Assembly: GCF_015706575.1 (NCBI RefSeq)
Contig: NW_024037074.1
Location: forward strand, 21,317,334-21,381,333
Length of the DNA: 64,000 nt
Reading direction: 5' to 3'
Origin: Patiria miniata
Taxonomy: Eukaryota; Echinodermata; Asteroidea; Valvatida; Asterinidae
The notes below the pieces were generated by a model. The model worked only from the letters and a program-made list of their open reading frames with translations. It made no database searches and had not been told where the DNA came from. The position numbers were made by a program, and so were the translations under genes. Shown here piece by piece: positions 47,514 through 59,975 of this stretch (positions are counted from its first letter, which is position 1; every line of letters begins with the position of its first letter).

Positions 47514-47962
47514 GCGTCTGTAGGTATCTCACTTTGCCCAGAGCGTGCCTTTAGGACTAGTCTATAAGGGCATATTGTACATCAACTTGTAAATACATGT
47601 ATTTGTAAATGAAAAATCATGACAATGTGTTCTTTTGTTTTAAGAATTGCTTGACAATTAACCAGCTTTCTCAGTTGTAAACATGAAGTTTTTATTTGTT
47701 TGAAGTGTGACATATCAAAGTACATGTGTATGTATTTCATACAAATTGCAAATACTGTTGTTCAAAGCATGATGTGTCACCTTTTATAGAATTTAAGAAT
47801 TGTGGACAAATTATGGCAGACATTTTCCATGCAAGAACAGTAGATGGTGGTTTTTGACCATATTCCATAGAAATATGATCCAGTTATAGTATAATAATTT
47901 ATTGTTTAATGTCTTTTGTTTACCTTTAGGTACATATGAACAGAAACGCAACTAACAAGACA

Positions 47963-47968
47963 AATAAA
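47963..47968 (+). other. MYD88: Candidate MYD88 polyadenylation signal AATAAA
   Basis: First canonical AATAAA after the stop, giving a 3' UTR of roughly 470 nt. Another stands at 49683-49688 (GTAATAAAAAAATC), which would give a UTR of about 2.2 kb. Confidence 0.4.
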
Positions 47969-48303
47969 TGCTTAACCCCTGTGTCAAACCCAATTATTTG
48001 CCAACCCCATTTTGCTTTTCCTGTTTGTAATATGGTACTTTAGGTAATGGTCTTTTTGTCAAAGTACTTGTGATATGCAAATTTTAACTTAATCTTTACC
48101 ACTGCGGTTACTGTGGTAACGTTAGGTTGATTTACATGCACTCAGTGCATTGCATTGTAATATTCCCACAAAAGAAGAATAGTATGAACTATAAAAGTGA
48201 TGGTCAAACCAAAACTATAGAGGGCAACGTGGCTGTATAAAATTTACCAACATAAACATACTTGTACAACTATTTCATATATTTATATGATGGAATGCCT
48301 CCA

Positions 48304-48351
48304 ACTTTCTAACATCCTGTACAGTTTACTTTCTAACATCCTGTACAGTTT
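48304..48351 (+). repeat. Exact 24-bp tandem duplication
   Basis: The unit ACTTTCTAACATCCTGTACA plus GTTT occurs twice in direct succession. It is non-coding and probably a recent slippage event. Confidence 0.9.
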
Positions 48352-48417
48352 ACTTCCTATGGCATTGGTTATATATTCATGTACAACATTGCAAGTTAGA
48401 AATTTGTATCTTTTTTG

Positions 48418-48450
48418 GTGTGTGTGTGTGTGTGTGGGGGGGGGGGGGGG
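48418..48450 (+). repeat. (GT)n followed by a G homopolymer
   Basis: A GT run is followed by about 14 consecutive G residues. This is a likely mutational hot spot and an assembly-sensitive site. Confidence 0.85.
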
Positions 48451-50323
48451 TGTCATTCAATGTTTACCTTGGATCCAGTTGGTTGCAGTTTTGTAAGCCA
48501 CCCACACAATGGCCTGAATTGCACCCACCCACACAGGCATATAAGAAGTTTAGGGACTGTCCCCAGTATTACCTGCATATTTAGATTATGAGTCATGAAT
48601 GAAAGTGAACTGATACAAAACACATTGATTGTTGCATTAGGGACTGCCCCTGCACAACACCAGCTACATGAAAGGGCAAGATTCCATACAAACATGTTGA
48701 CATCTAATTTCACTTTGCCCAGAATACATGTACTTAAAAAAGATACTGAAATAACTTAATCAATGGTAAGCTATGCTTCAGCAGAACTTGTAAGCTTTCA
48801 ATTACATACTTTTCGTTTACGTACTTTCAACAGTTTTAGAGACATTTTTTGGGTCCAGAATTTACTCAACCATCAGGTTATATCAGTGTTGGTTCTTTTA
48901 CAGTTTCTTATAAAAGGCAACCCTTTTTAAAAACTCAATCAGGTATAATTTTTATATTAATTCCTACATGTACAGTTTACGGCATTTTAGCTCTCTTTAT
49001 GGGCTTGATTGTCTTATGGTAGCTTTTGAAGGGATACAATTAACAGCGTTTCTGAATTTGAGATTTGACACGGAATATAATATGCTGCGGTGTTTTGGTT
49101 ATCTATTTTGGTCGTGCGTATAATGCAAGAAAATACATAGGAGTGGGTTAAGACAGTGTTGCTGCATACATTTGCTCACAAACTTTCACATCCACTTTCA
49201 CAATACAGTGTTTAGCATATGGGCCTACATTTAGTGAATCATCTGTTGCTCTTAAAGGGATGTCATTTGTTCATTATATTCTTTTTGTGTGAGTTGTGAT
49301 AAAGTACTTTTTTTTTTTAAACTTGATCGGCCTTTATAATGTAGATTTAACATGCATGTCTTCTTGGAAGCAAATGTCTAAATGCATCATGGTAAAGGGC
49401 CAATGAAATGAGTTATGTTATTGTGACATATTAGCTCATGCTCTGTAAGTCTAGTGATTAAAGGTGTGTACTGAAATGACTGACTGCATTATTTGGCAAA
49501 GAATTATGCATCAATGTTAAATTACATGCATTAACAGATTAAGTATGTAAAGGCTTATGATGGTTTTAAAAAAGGCAAGGTAAATAATATATATTGTTAT
49601 ATTGGTGAGTTGCATGTTAGATGCACCTTATCTGCCTTTGTTCATGACAGGAACTGTATAAAAGATCTATCTATTCTTTTGTAATAAAAAAATCACAATG
49701 TCATAAAGTCAGTCTCTTTAGTATTCTATTTTATTCTTTTGTTTAACAATTGCATTTGAATGGATAGATATTCCTCTCTTTTTTGTCTCGGCTGGACTTT
49801 GTGGAGGAAAGAAGACTATGCAATCACTATGTATGCATGTGGTATTTTGGTTAAAGTTTCGTAACATTGGTCTCAGTTCAAAAGTTGAAGTCCAATTGGA
49901 ACCAAACTCGGGTCATAGGGGCAACATGCATGGGAACCTTCACATGAGGTCAAAGGTCACACACCAAAGTCAGAGGTCACTCTTTAAAGATAATCGCAAA
50001 AGCAGGCGAGACGCGCTGTTCCAGAACCACCTTGTTAGCCATTGTATGTACTCGCAAAATCATTCTGATATATGATATAACTTGGCCCAATAAGATCCAA
50101 ATGGTCTTTCACCACAAAGTATGCTATGAGGGTTCCCCATAACACTGCAGCAAAATGACTCGTGGCATTCACCATCACAAAAATAAACAACTGACTCATC
50201 AACCAGGTCATGACTCGGCAAATACATGTACCTTTTTTATTTCCTGTTGGGCGTATCACACAGACACTTAATCACGTCGTGATGGGATGCTCTAAACTTG
50301 GAAAATATCCAACTTCCCAGGAC

Positions 50324-50464
50324 CAGGCATGCAACTGGGAAGTCACAAAAAAGGGGAAATTCAAGTCTTTCCAAGACTTTGTACAGTGTTTTTCTATTTT
50401 CAACGGCACACATGGGAAGTAAAAACAAGGAAATCAGCCGATCTGAGGAAAAGTTGCATGCCTG
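50324..50464 (+). mobile_element. 143-bp CAGGCATGCAACT MITE, copy 2
   Basis: The tips CAGGCATGCAACT and AGTTGCATGCCTG are inverted, with the exact 6-bp duplication CAGGAC at 50318-50323 and 50465-50470. Same interior as the copies at 21721, 53807 and 59162 (GACTTTGTACAGTGTTTTT, GAGGAAAAGTTGCATGCC). Confidence 0.85.
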
Positions 50465-52319
50465 CAGGACATTCATGGAAATGTTCCTAAATATATGATA
50501 TGATCACAACACCTTGCAAGTATTCAGGATACACTGAACAAAATAGTAATGACTAATGAAAATTGTCCATACTAGGCCGATATCTCTTTCTTTAGGTCTT
50601 TAGGTAACTTTGTTAGGATATAAACATTGAAATGTATATATAAAAGATTTAATAATTTCCCTTTTTTTTTCTCAACACCTGAAATGCACCAGGCTGTTTA
50701 AATGATTGTTTGCATTCTGTGGCTGTGCTACGTTAAGGCGCATACAAAGGACAATGCAATGTAAAAGGAATCTAATGTCTGGAACAAGTGAAGTGTGTCT
50801 TCTACAAACATTCTGCCGCATTGATTTATCATTTCAAGATCTGAAGTAAAACAAATGGGTCCATATCAAATGCTGACACAAATCAGTACTACATTGTGGA
50901 TTTTTAAGCACTTTTTGCATTGATTACCATGGACTCTGCATGGACATTAGACATCAATCACAAAGAGCTCTCGTGGGAGGGACATGCTGTCTATTCACAC
51001 TGGTCTGTGCTCATATGGGTGTCAGTATGCATAATTCAACTGATTCTGAATGCACACAAACCTATGGCATCTTCACATGAGTGTCAGGCATCATCAGCAA
51101 TGCAGTGGTCCCCCCATGTTTCTCTTTGGAAGCATTGCTGGGGTACTTGTGTACTGAATTAATAGCATCAAATTGATCTCACTGAAAGCTTTTGAATGAT
51201 GAAATCGCTGTAACCTGCATTACATAATTCCTTTTGAAACAAAATTGTTGTCTATCCAGCAACTTCACCAATCCAAACTCCTCAGGAAACCATTAGTGTT
51301 GCCCAAGTCTGAAAGTTACTATTACCCTCATTTTTGCCATGACAATAATCAATTTGACTTATGTTCAAGTTGGGATTTGTTATTGAAGTTTGTTGTAAAA
51401 ATCATCCATTGTTTATAGCTGGCTGGAATCAGAGGTTTTGACCCTTTCCAACTGGCATTTGTCCAAGGGAATAGTGTTGAGGGTGAAATATCTTCTTCTG
51501 TTTCATTTTCTGTGCCTTATTTTTCAAAACTTCCATGCTAACTGGCCCAATTGGTTTTTGTTAATATTACTTTAAATTAAGAAGTTTAGTCATCTGCCTA
51601 GCCAAAAAGGATAAAATTTGAATGAATTACATTTAATACCTAGTTTAATAGGCACACCCATTTGCTCAATTCCATTTTCCTTGACCCATTTAGTTTACAA
51701 AAAAAAACACATCTGGAATTTAGAATCTTTTTTTCTAATGTAATATGAGTCGAAATACGGAATAATTCTTTTCCAATTGCTAAATATCTTGGAATTTTAC
51801 AAGTGACATTCGGTCCAACAATCCACACCCTAAATACATATGTACATGTATAACCACACCAAAAACAAGCAAGTTTTGCTCCAATGCGTTACTCAACTCG
51901 GAGGACTGTGAAACAGTGACAATCATGTCTTTTGCTTTCATTTCCATAAAAATATGCAGTGTTTCTGCTCATGGTCATTCATTTCAAGCATTCAATAAAA
52001 GCTATTTCCAAAAGCAGCACAAAATCATAAAATGAAAGTGAACCATTTCACATATTGTTACATTTCATAACCCATTTGGATCTGTACAACACAACCACAC
52101 ATGGTTTCCAGTTGCTGGATGCATTTCAAAATGAATACAGGTGTCAGTTTGCTCTTTACCCTCTTTTCAAAATCAAAACTTCTTCACAAATTTTTCCTTT
52201 TTTAGTGTAAACATCTTCTGTCATGGTCGAAAAAGCTCACTTTACAATAAATTAATGTCATTATACAGAAAGCAGGGACTAAACCGCATACTGGGCTGAG
52301 ATTTTGATCCGCTGTCTGA

Positions 52320-55300
52320 TCAGAAAGCCTGGTTTTGATGAAGTTTCCTCAATACATTGAAGACAAGCTCCCGTAATGTCTGAAAAGAAAACATCACAAG
52401 TATAAAACAGCAATATGTCAATGGTTTTACCATACTATGGGCTACAGAAAACACCACTGATTATTTCAGGTCTTTCAAGATGTGAATGATAAGGGATGAC
52501 AAACAACCACTAGCATGACTAGGTGCCAATACCAATTTAACAAAACAAAATCAATAAAACACTTGAACAGAAAAAAAACACTACATTTGCATTTCAAGAT
52601 AGCTGATTAAATGTGACAAAGAGTGTCGATATTGAAGGACCAATGGATGGTATCTTGTCTAATGCATGCTGGTATACAAGTATATTATCTACATGATGAA
52701 CAGTGTGTGTGAATCAACTGAGTGTCCTTCACATGCTCTCCCTAAGTTACACACCCTTCACTTTTGTGCAAGCACAGGGTCCATGAAATTTAGATCCTGT
52801 CCCAGCTGACAAACACAACAAGGTAAATGTTTTTATTTAGGAAATAAAAACAAAAGTATAAAACATACACATTTTGAATATCAACCTGTTAAAATATCAC
52901 TGTCGTATCCATACTCAAAGTAAAAAAATTACAATTACTAAGTGTAAAAGAAAAACAGTTGCAGACACTGTTGGAATTACCAACACTGATCAACAGAGGG
53001 CAGCATTTGTTCTCACCAAGCACAGCACTCCCTTTTTTGTACATTTCTTCAGTAAAGTTAAAATTTGGCAATTGTTTTTTGTGTAACTCCAATTCATTTC
53101 TTGGCTGTTAGAGTGGTTTGAGACAAATAGGCATTTAAACAGAACTGGAGCATTGTACTTCCCTCACCTTTTTTTTCCATGTGAAAAAGGAACATTCAAT
53201 GGATCACCCTAGCAATCAATATTTTCATAGTCAATTACACAGGACATTACGTCTTTGGTATGTCATGTTACATACCTGTGGTTTGCAGTATTCTTCTAGC
53301 CAGCTGAACACACACGCTGAGAGCTCTGCAAAACTGGCTACTGAGATGGATTCATTAAAAGACTGGAACTGGGAATCCATGATGGCACGGAACTATGGGC
53401 AGAGACAACAGATAGGAAAGGCACAGTTCAATGGGGTGGCCTTTGGGTAGGAATGCAGAGCAGTGTTAGTCAAGTCCATCACAAGCCCTTACAAGTCAAT
53501 CACAAGACATCACATCTCAAGTCACAAGCTATTCAAATGAACTACGACAACTGTGTTATTCAGGCCCTGTTACTTATGACTTGTAATTTGACATGTGATC
53601 TATTTGTGACTGGGCTTGTTGTGGTGGACATGTGGTGGACTTAGCTATAATGTCTGGAGCATTGAATTTGTGGTCTGTGGGTAATTCCGCAGGTTGTGAG
53701 TTCGAGTCCAGCCTGGGGCTATGGTGCATTGCCCTTGGGCAAGGCACTTTGTCACTAATTACTTCTCCCCACCCAGGAGTAAATGGGTACCTGTGAGGGC
53801 AGAGATCAGGCATGCAACTGGGAATTTAGAAAAAAACGAGAAAGTTCCAAACCACACAAGACTTTGTAAAGTGTTTTTGAATTTGTAATAGCATTCATGA
53901 GAAGTAAAAAACGAGGAAATCGGCGGATCCAAGGAAAAGTTGCATGCCTGAGAGATGGTTACTGTGACTGATTTTAGCTGCTTTGCGCTGAAATGGCTGC
54001 AAAGAGCTATATATTCTATATACCCCGAGGGACTGTGAGTGACCAGAAGAGGGTCCTATTGACCCTGTTCTGGTCACTCACAGTCCCAAGGGGGGCATAG
54101 ACGTGCACTAGTGACCAAATGATGCCAGTCCATATGTGTTTTATAACTCACCTCTGTCCAAAATATAAAACAAGAAAAGAAACTTTTCAGGGTTTTATAA
54201 CTGAACTGTTTTCATTCAACAATTAACTCATAAGCAATTCAACAATTAAAGAAACACTTTTTAAAGAAACACTTTTCCCCCTAGATTCAGTTTTTGAGTT
54301 GAACTTTCAGAGGGCGCTGTAACCAGTCAAAAATTTTGAGTATACTCAATATACTATACTGTACCGTGTTTCAATCAACCAGGATAAAGAAACAGCAAGA
54401 GGTGTGTTATAAAGTGTATTGTCTTCAAGCAAACTTGTATCCTCGATCCTGATTGGTCGATCCATGGCAACAACAGTGTGATGTTATACTGTATCGCACC
54501 CTGCATTTTGCGCTACCGGTATATCAAGATGCGAGCGACATTCCAGCTGCATGAGCTAAACCGCTAAAAGTTCGCGTAAAGAGTGCTAGCTCCAACTTTA
54601 CTGTGCGTCAAGTTTGCTTGAAGATAAATTCGTTATCGCATTTGCGGAACACGGAAAATGTAGTACGTCCGCGTCCCACATGGCCGGTGGGACACAGACG
54701 CACTACATTGTACACTGTGTTCCACTCGTGCTCGCGGGATAACTTATTACAGTGTAATACAAGTGCTAATGGAGTAACCGAATACAATGCTGTTAGGGCT
54801 GCCTGGGTATACTTACCACATTAAACTTGACCTGGTCAGACACTTGGTTCTGGCCCTGACCTGGTGTGTTTTGGTGAGCTTTGACAATCTGTTCATAATT
54901 ACTGTATGATTCAAAAGAAAAGGAAATATGTCATTAAAGAGGCATATACCTAACTGTCTCTATTCTGGGTGGGGTGGGGTGGGGTTGGGGATGGAAGGAG
55001 TTGGGTCACTGGGGAAATGTAATTATGTCATTAACCCTTACCCTACTAGACCCTCCAACGCATGCCAATATGTGCCTCAAGAAAATCTCCTATGTTTTTT
55101 GCATGGCCCTCCAATATCTGCCATGTCATTTCAAGGGTAACTGGACAGGCACTCCAATACATGCCACAGAGAACAATGAGAGTCCTCTGATAACAAAGTG
55201 AGTGCCCCCAGCTGGTCAGTATCAGGCACCCTCCAGGGCCTCCAACTCCTGCCAATTGGAGCCTTCACTGTTAAGACAAACTATCTGCCAATAAACTGCA

Positions 55301-58300
55301 GCTGGAGGGCATTGGCATAACCAACTGACATGCAGTAAACTACCCTCAGAGAGTAAGGGTTAATGCAAAAAAATATTGCGATTTTCAATCACATAGTTAT
55401 GAAACTTTGTCACGCACGCAGGCATGCACAAATGTATGGACAAAATGCAAAGACTGCAAAAAGCATCAACATCACTGGAGATGGTCATCAATTAAAACTT
55501 TTTGGAAAAGATAAATGCCCACACTGCAAATACCTATTGTGAAACAAACCACATACTACATGGCTTATTTCAAGAGCAGTGGTGTCAAATCACTGTTCCG
55601 AAGCAGTTGGCTGATTTGACAATGAAGCGAGGGAGTAGTCAGTATTTCTCTACTATTACTCCTCAAGTTGTTTTTTAACACATTTAAGTCAAATGTGATG
55701 TGTTCCCTCCCAACACACTTCATCCTGGGAGGCTGGTCCAAAAAGCATTTGTAAATATTGCTCAAATAAACATTTCCCAAAATTTAATGATGATTTAATG
55801 TTTGAAAACAGACTTTCCTCGGCTCAGTTATGCCCTTTTGAAGTTTGTGATATCACCAAGGTGGAACGTTTGCTTGTAAAAGTTCTGGGTTATGCATTTC
55901 TTGAACTGATACACCTCTTCTCATCATTCCCCCAAAGAAATAATTTTAGAGGCAAAATTACAGTCTGTACTTTTGACAGTACAGTTGAGATATAATAAGG
56001 ATCACAAATTTGCAAAAACCTGTAAATCAAAAAAAACAAAAAACATGTTTTTTGGGGAGCTGTTTCTGTATCTCAAGCTCCCCCCAAAAGCATCTGGTTG
56101 ACAGAACAGGCCATAGAGTGGGGATTGCAAGTGTATAAAAATAAGCACCGGGGGAAAAAAAAGACTCATTGGAGGGGTCATAATTTTGAATCAGATCGTC
56201 TTATGATAACATCATTTATATATATGTCGTTAGCTACATTTTGATACCCCATTTGCTACCAAAGACTGTAAATCGTCCAAATTGACAACGGTTTGTGAAA
56301 AATGATGCCGTTTGAAAAGTTGCAAATTTAAAGAGTACGCAAGTGGAAAGTGCTGCGTGACAATGCCACAGTGCCCGAAACAAACGGGCTGGGAATACAT
56401 ATCGCACAGTGCTCGCATGCATGGGAGCATGCAAATTGATTTACTCGCGCTTTGTTCGGGCACTGTGCAGTTGAAAGGGGCCAATTACGGGCAATGTGAG
56501 GTTATGCTTAGCAATTTCTCCTCGCATAATCTTTAAATTTGCAACTTTTCAAACTGCATCATTTTTCATAAACCGTTGTCAATGTTGGCGATTTACAGTC
56601 TTTGGCAGCAAACCGGGTATCAAAATGTAGCCAACTTTATTCCTCAAAGGTCTATGACGTCATCATAAGACGATCAGATTCAAAATTATGACCCCTCCAA
56701 TGAGTGTGGACTTTCTTTTTTTGCAGTGGTTAGATCAGTACCTGGTTGACACAGCAAGCCAATTATCAGTCAATGACGTACCTTTTCATGATTTTGAGGG
56801 CCATGACTTCTTTCCTCAGATTCTCCACCTCTTGTTCCTGTTTCTTCTTCTGCTGCACCAAGTATTGGATGTAGTCAATCGCTGTTGGAGAACATAAACA
56901 TAGACCAATTCAATCTCTAAGTGGGACAACAAAAATTATACAGAAACCTTGCTTTTTCAAATATCTGACACTTTTCAATGAGTCCTTCGCTATTATTATA
57001 TGAAATGTGTTTAGAAGAGGAAAGATATCAAAAGGGTTCTTAACTTTAGAAATTTACAGGAAATCTGTCTTTTTGAAAATACAAACCAAATTTGATTAAG
57101 GTTAAGGAGGGCTTCAAAGAATACAATGAGACCCGTAGTTGAGTCCTTTTTCTGAATCTCCAAGGGAATATTAAATATGTAGTAGGAATCAAGCTTATGG
57201 ACCAAGGTTATGCTGACCCAGTACTTTGGGTCAGTAGAAATACAAATGGTTAGACACACATTCCGACACAAGTTTTGCGGGAAAATACCCAATTATTAGC
57301 CCAAACTTTGGACATTTTTAGCACAACCTATTGAATACTCAGATTCTTACCCATTATCAAAAGCCCAAGTACTCCAACAAATCTGTTATTATGGAATAAA
57401 TTCTTTTGATCCCAAATTACATGCCAGTATTCTCAGTGAAGTCTGAAAAAGACTTGACTGCAGCTCAACAGACCAAGTCCACAAACGATAGGATGTTCAT
57501 GCATGTATGCCAGCCTGAAAATGTTTGTATTCTTTGTGGCTTATCTAAGCTTAGTTTTAATGAAATGCCTTTGTTTTAAAATTCCTTCAATAGATTGGTG
57601 ACTTCAGATACATGCAATGTCTGAAGAAATCTAGGCATCTACATTGTGATGGGACAGTGCAGTGCACTACACAGTGTACATGTACAATAATGTTGGAAAT
57701 TTCTATCAAGGAAAGTGAACTTTACAAACAGTAATGAATGGAATCTCCTCGATCCTTTTCTCACATAAGTCCAATTCTTAGTCCAATTATTGCCACTAGA
57801 ACGAGACTTACATCTCTGTAGTATGGTGGCTTTGCTGAGTTTCTGGGACCCTACGCTGTCAACCTGTTGACATGTTGGAACTATCATCTGCAGCTCCTCA
57901 TAACCTTTCTGTTGTCAAAAAAAACCACCCAAAAACAGTTTTTGTTTTAAAAGATATACTGCACTTCAGATTGTGAATCTTAAAAAAGACATGATAATAA
58001 AATGCTACAGAGAAGTCCTGCAGACTCTTTAAGTGTAATATCAAGCTTTTGAATCTACTAATATGCAAACAGGTAAAAGTTGATAAAATCGGTTGGGAAG
58101 AGAGCTGCACAGTCCTTCTGTACTTCAATTTTGCATCCATCTGCTTTACACACTATTCCCTAGTATACTACGAAGCATAATTTGCCAATCAGACAATTTG
58201 ACGAGCACAAGTCATTTTGATATAAAAGTGGAAGGGATAATCAAATCAGTGAGATGGCATATAGACCTAATGTTCATAATAACGTCACAATGGCTGCATC

Positions 58301-59975
58301 TTGTACGTCAAAGCAAAACGTAATATACATGTACGTATTTAGTACGCAGGCATGAGCTAAATGTTACTCAATATGTGACATCGCGAAATGAGGTCTGTAG
58401 ATACCTTAATGGCATCCCTTCTCTTCTGTTCAGCTGCTGTGTGGGCGTTCCGCCGTCTGTCTTTGTAATTACGAAATGCATCAGATGTATCATCATCGTC
58501 ATCTACGGGAACGACAATAAAACACTCATTACATTGTCAATGATACGCTGCAAACAGTGTGGACTTAATAAGACTATTTGAAGTTCTACTCAAGATGGCA
58601 GTTTTATCTTTGTTCTTTCTTTGTGTGCATGTGCTCAACTTAACAAACCCTCCACCTTTCCCCTCAATCTGCCATCTTACTAGAAAAGGAAGAATGTGCA
58701 TTTACGACAATCTTCTATATACTGTCAAGCATATTTAGCCCTGCACGGTCTGTACCTGTTAGCTGCAGTCCTCCATCATTCAACCCAGGCAGAGAGGAGG
58801 CACTATTCTGTCGAGACGTTGGACCAGATAGAGGCAAATCATCATCCTGCATACCTGATACAGACAAATCAATCAATGTTACAAACATTCTAAAAATCAC
58901 TGATAATAGGTCTACATGTAGGAAATCCAAGGAAATCGAGGAAAAAAATGTACTTGCATAATCAATTTTGATTTGCCATTGTCAAGGTCATATGACCTGT
59001 CAGGTGCACGTCAAATTCCTCACCTACAATATACTGGTAGCAATACAGTATCATGGTTGTCTTACGTATATGTAAATGAATTAAAATCCAAATGAAAGGC
59101 ACATGAATTAGAAATAGGAGTGATGCCCCCTTTCACATTTATGTCTTACATCCTTTATATACAGGCATGCAACTGGGAATTTGGAAAAAACGAGGAAATT
59201 CCAAACCACATGAGACTTTGTACAGTGTTTTTCAATTTGTAATGGCATTCATGAGAAGTAAAAAACGAGGAAATCAGTGGATCCGAGGAAAAGTTGCATG
59301 CCTGTATATACTATACTGAAGTTAATTATCCATCCTTCATTGTTAACGAGCGACACCACACTAACACAACTGAATTTGGGAGACTTAACTCATCGTTATT
59401 CTCACATTAAACATTTCAGTGAAAGTCATACATCCCCCCCCCCCAAAAAAAAAATCTAAAAAAAACCAAAATATTTTTTGTAAAATTGCCCCTCTCCTGT
59501 TTAAAAAGGAATATTGTTAAATGTGTTTGTCAACTGTTTTCCCACAATACAAAAATGGCCCTTCCATGGTAAGCTCTTTGTGGCAAACTGTAGTGTGAAT
59601 CATTTGCATTCAAATTACTGAAATATAATTATTATTGCAGGGAATTCCTTTTCATTTCATGAAACATGAAACATTCAGCCAAACGGAAATTTACATGAAG
59701 TTCAAACATTTTGACAGAGTAAATGTGCCTTATTGAGGCACGCTTTTCAGTAAGGTCCAATGTCCAACCATAATTGCACCCAAACATGTTCAGAAGCTAC
59801 ATTTCTCTCTTTGACAGAAGCAGCCAATTTAAAGTGCTTCATATGACAAATTGTCAAATGTCCGTTGATGGCAACAATCCTTTAGAAAATACAGGATGAG
59901 GCTACATGAACATGTATACAAGTACTCACTCTGGTCAAAGCTGGAGTCTGCAAAGCTGGAATCTGTGGCGGACAT
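52320..59975 (-). CDS. MLX: Max-like protein X, bHLH-zipper transcription factor (8 coding exons)
   Basis: Obligate partner of Mondo/ChREBP and MAD-family proteins; the heterodimers bind E-box/carbohydrate-response elements and control metabolic genes. Minus-strand exons in reading order: 59975-59930, 58854-58756, 58502-58405, 57908-57812, 56881-56782, 54901-54817, 53392-53276, 52379-52320; all GT-AG with consistent phases, 233 codons. Residues 49-146 form the basic region, helix-loop-helix and zipper. Residues 147-233 (NYEQIVKAHQ, QVSDQVKFNV, MDSQFQSFNESISVASF, ELSACVFSWLEEYCKPQ, TLREL) match the MLX/Mondo C-terminal dimerisation and cytoplasmic-localisation domain almost residue for residue. 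That domain separates MLX from MAX. The ATG follows an acceptor at 59998-59997, so a non-coding first exon lies upstream. Confidence 0.96.
53640..54010 (+). mobile_element. tRNA-derived SINE, interrupted by a MITE
   Basis: GTGAGTTCGAGTCCAGC resembles a Pol III B box. The body has TTGCCCTTGGGCAAGGCACTTT and CCCAGGAGTAAATGGGTACCTG, a conserved SINE core I know from marine invertebrate deuterostomes. The element resumes after the insert at 53807-53950 with GGTTACTGTGACTGATTTTAG and GCGCTGAAATGGCTGCAAAG. Lies in MLX intron 6 (opposite strand to the gene). Confidence 0.65.
53807..53950 (+). mobile_element. 143-bp CAGGCATGCAACT MITE, copy 3, inside the SINE
   Basis: The tips CAGGCATGCAACT and AGTTGCATGCCTG are inverted, with the exact 6-bp duplication AGAGAT at 53801-53806 and 53951-53956. 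The insertion splits the SINE at 53640-54010, so this family moved after the SINE. Confidence 0.88.
54029..54087. repeat. Near-perfect 59-nt hairpin
   Basis: GGGACTGTGAGTGACCAG pairs with CTGGTCACTCACAGTCCC and the stem continues inward with one mismatch to a 5-base loop (CTATT). Weaker pairing extends outward (TATACCCC/GGGGGGCATA). The size and loop suit a microRNA precursor on either strand, but a small palindromic element, or a palindromic tail of the SINE next to it, is equally possible. Confidence 0.6.
54419..54760. repeat. Nested inverted repeats in MLX intron 6
   Basis: Outer pair: CTTCAAGCAAACTTG (54423 area) with CAAGTTTGCTTGAAG (54608 area). A separate hairpin follows, in which GTTATCGCATTTGCGGAACAC pairs with GTGTTCCA...GCGGGATAAC around a GTCCCACATGGCCGGTGGGAC centre. 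Probably two decayed inverted-repeat elements side by side. Confidence 0.5.
55035..55359. mobile_element. piggyBac-like MITE, TTAA-flanked (325 bp)
   Basis: TTAA at 55031-55034 and 55360-55363 flanks the tips CCCTTAC and GTAAGGG. The interior repeats CTCCAA(C/T)...TGCCA words. Same target and tip class as 27174-27463, but the sequence differs. Lies in MLX intron 5. Confidence 0.75.
56164..56705. mobile_element. Long-arm foldback element (542 bp) beside MLX exon 5
   Basis: The tips ACTCATTGGAGGGGTCATAA and TTATGACCCCTCCAATGAGT are perfect inverted repeats. The arms stay paired for about 200 bp (CAGATCGTCTTATGAT/ATCATAAGACGATC; GACAACGGTTTGTGAAAAATGAT and complement). The inner part has CACAGTGCCCGAA/TTCGGGCACTGTG. 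Open frames on both strands are arm shadows. It ends about 76 bp from the MLX exon 5 donor. No clear target duplication. Confidence 0.8.
56782..58502 (-). CDS. MLX: MLX exons 3-5: bHLH-zipper
   Basis: Exons 58502-58405, 57908-57812 and 56881-56782. The basic region DRRRNAHTAAEQKRRDAIK (D63-K81) keeps the H69, E73 and R77 triad that reads CACGTG half-sites in this family. Helix 1 is GYEELQMIVPTC, the loop carries the SVGSQKLSKA stretch typical of MLX, and helix 2 is ILQRSIDYIQYL. It passes into a zipper rich in Lys, Gln and Glu that ends MALKIMK. All DNA-contact residues are intact. Confidence 0.95.
59162..59304 (+). mobile_element. 143-bp CAGGCATGCAACT MITE, copy 4
   Basis: The tips CAGGCATGCAACT and AGTTGCATGCCTG are inverted, with the exact duplication TATATA at 59156-59161 and 59305-59310. 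Interior as in the other three copies. Lies in MLX intron 1. Confidence 0.85.

Larger units (their letters stand above)
47969..52319. other. Convergent 3' flanks of MYD88 and MLX
   Basis: No further coding exon or RNA gene recognised. Minus-strand ATTAAA (TTTAAT on the plus strand) at 51644-51649 and 51632-51637 could end the MLX transcript. The two genes point toward each other across this 4.8-kb interval. Confidence 0.45.

Noticed and set aside
50920..51162. 80-codon plus-strand frame between MYD88 and MLX
   Set aside because: No known domain, no splice partners, and it lies in the convergent 3' flanks. It could not be supported.
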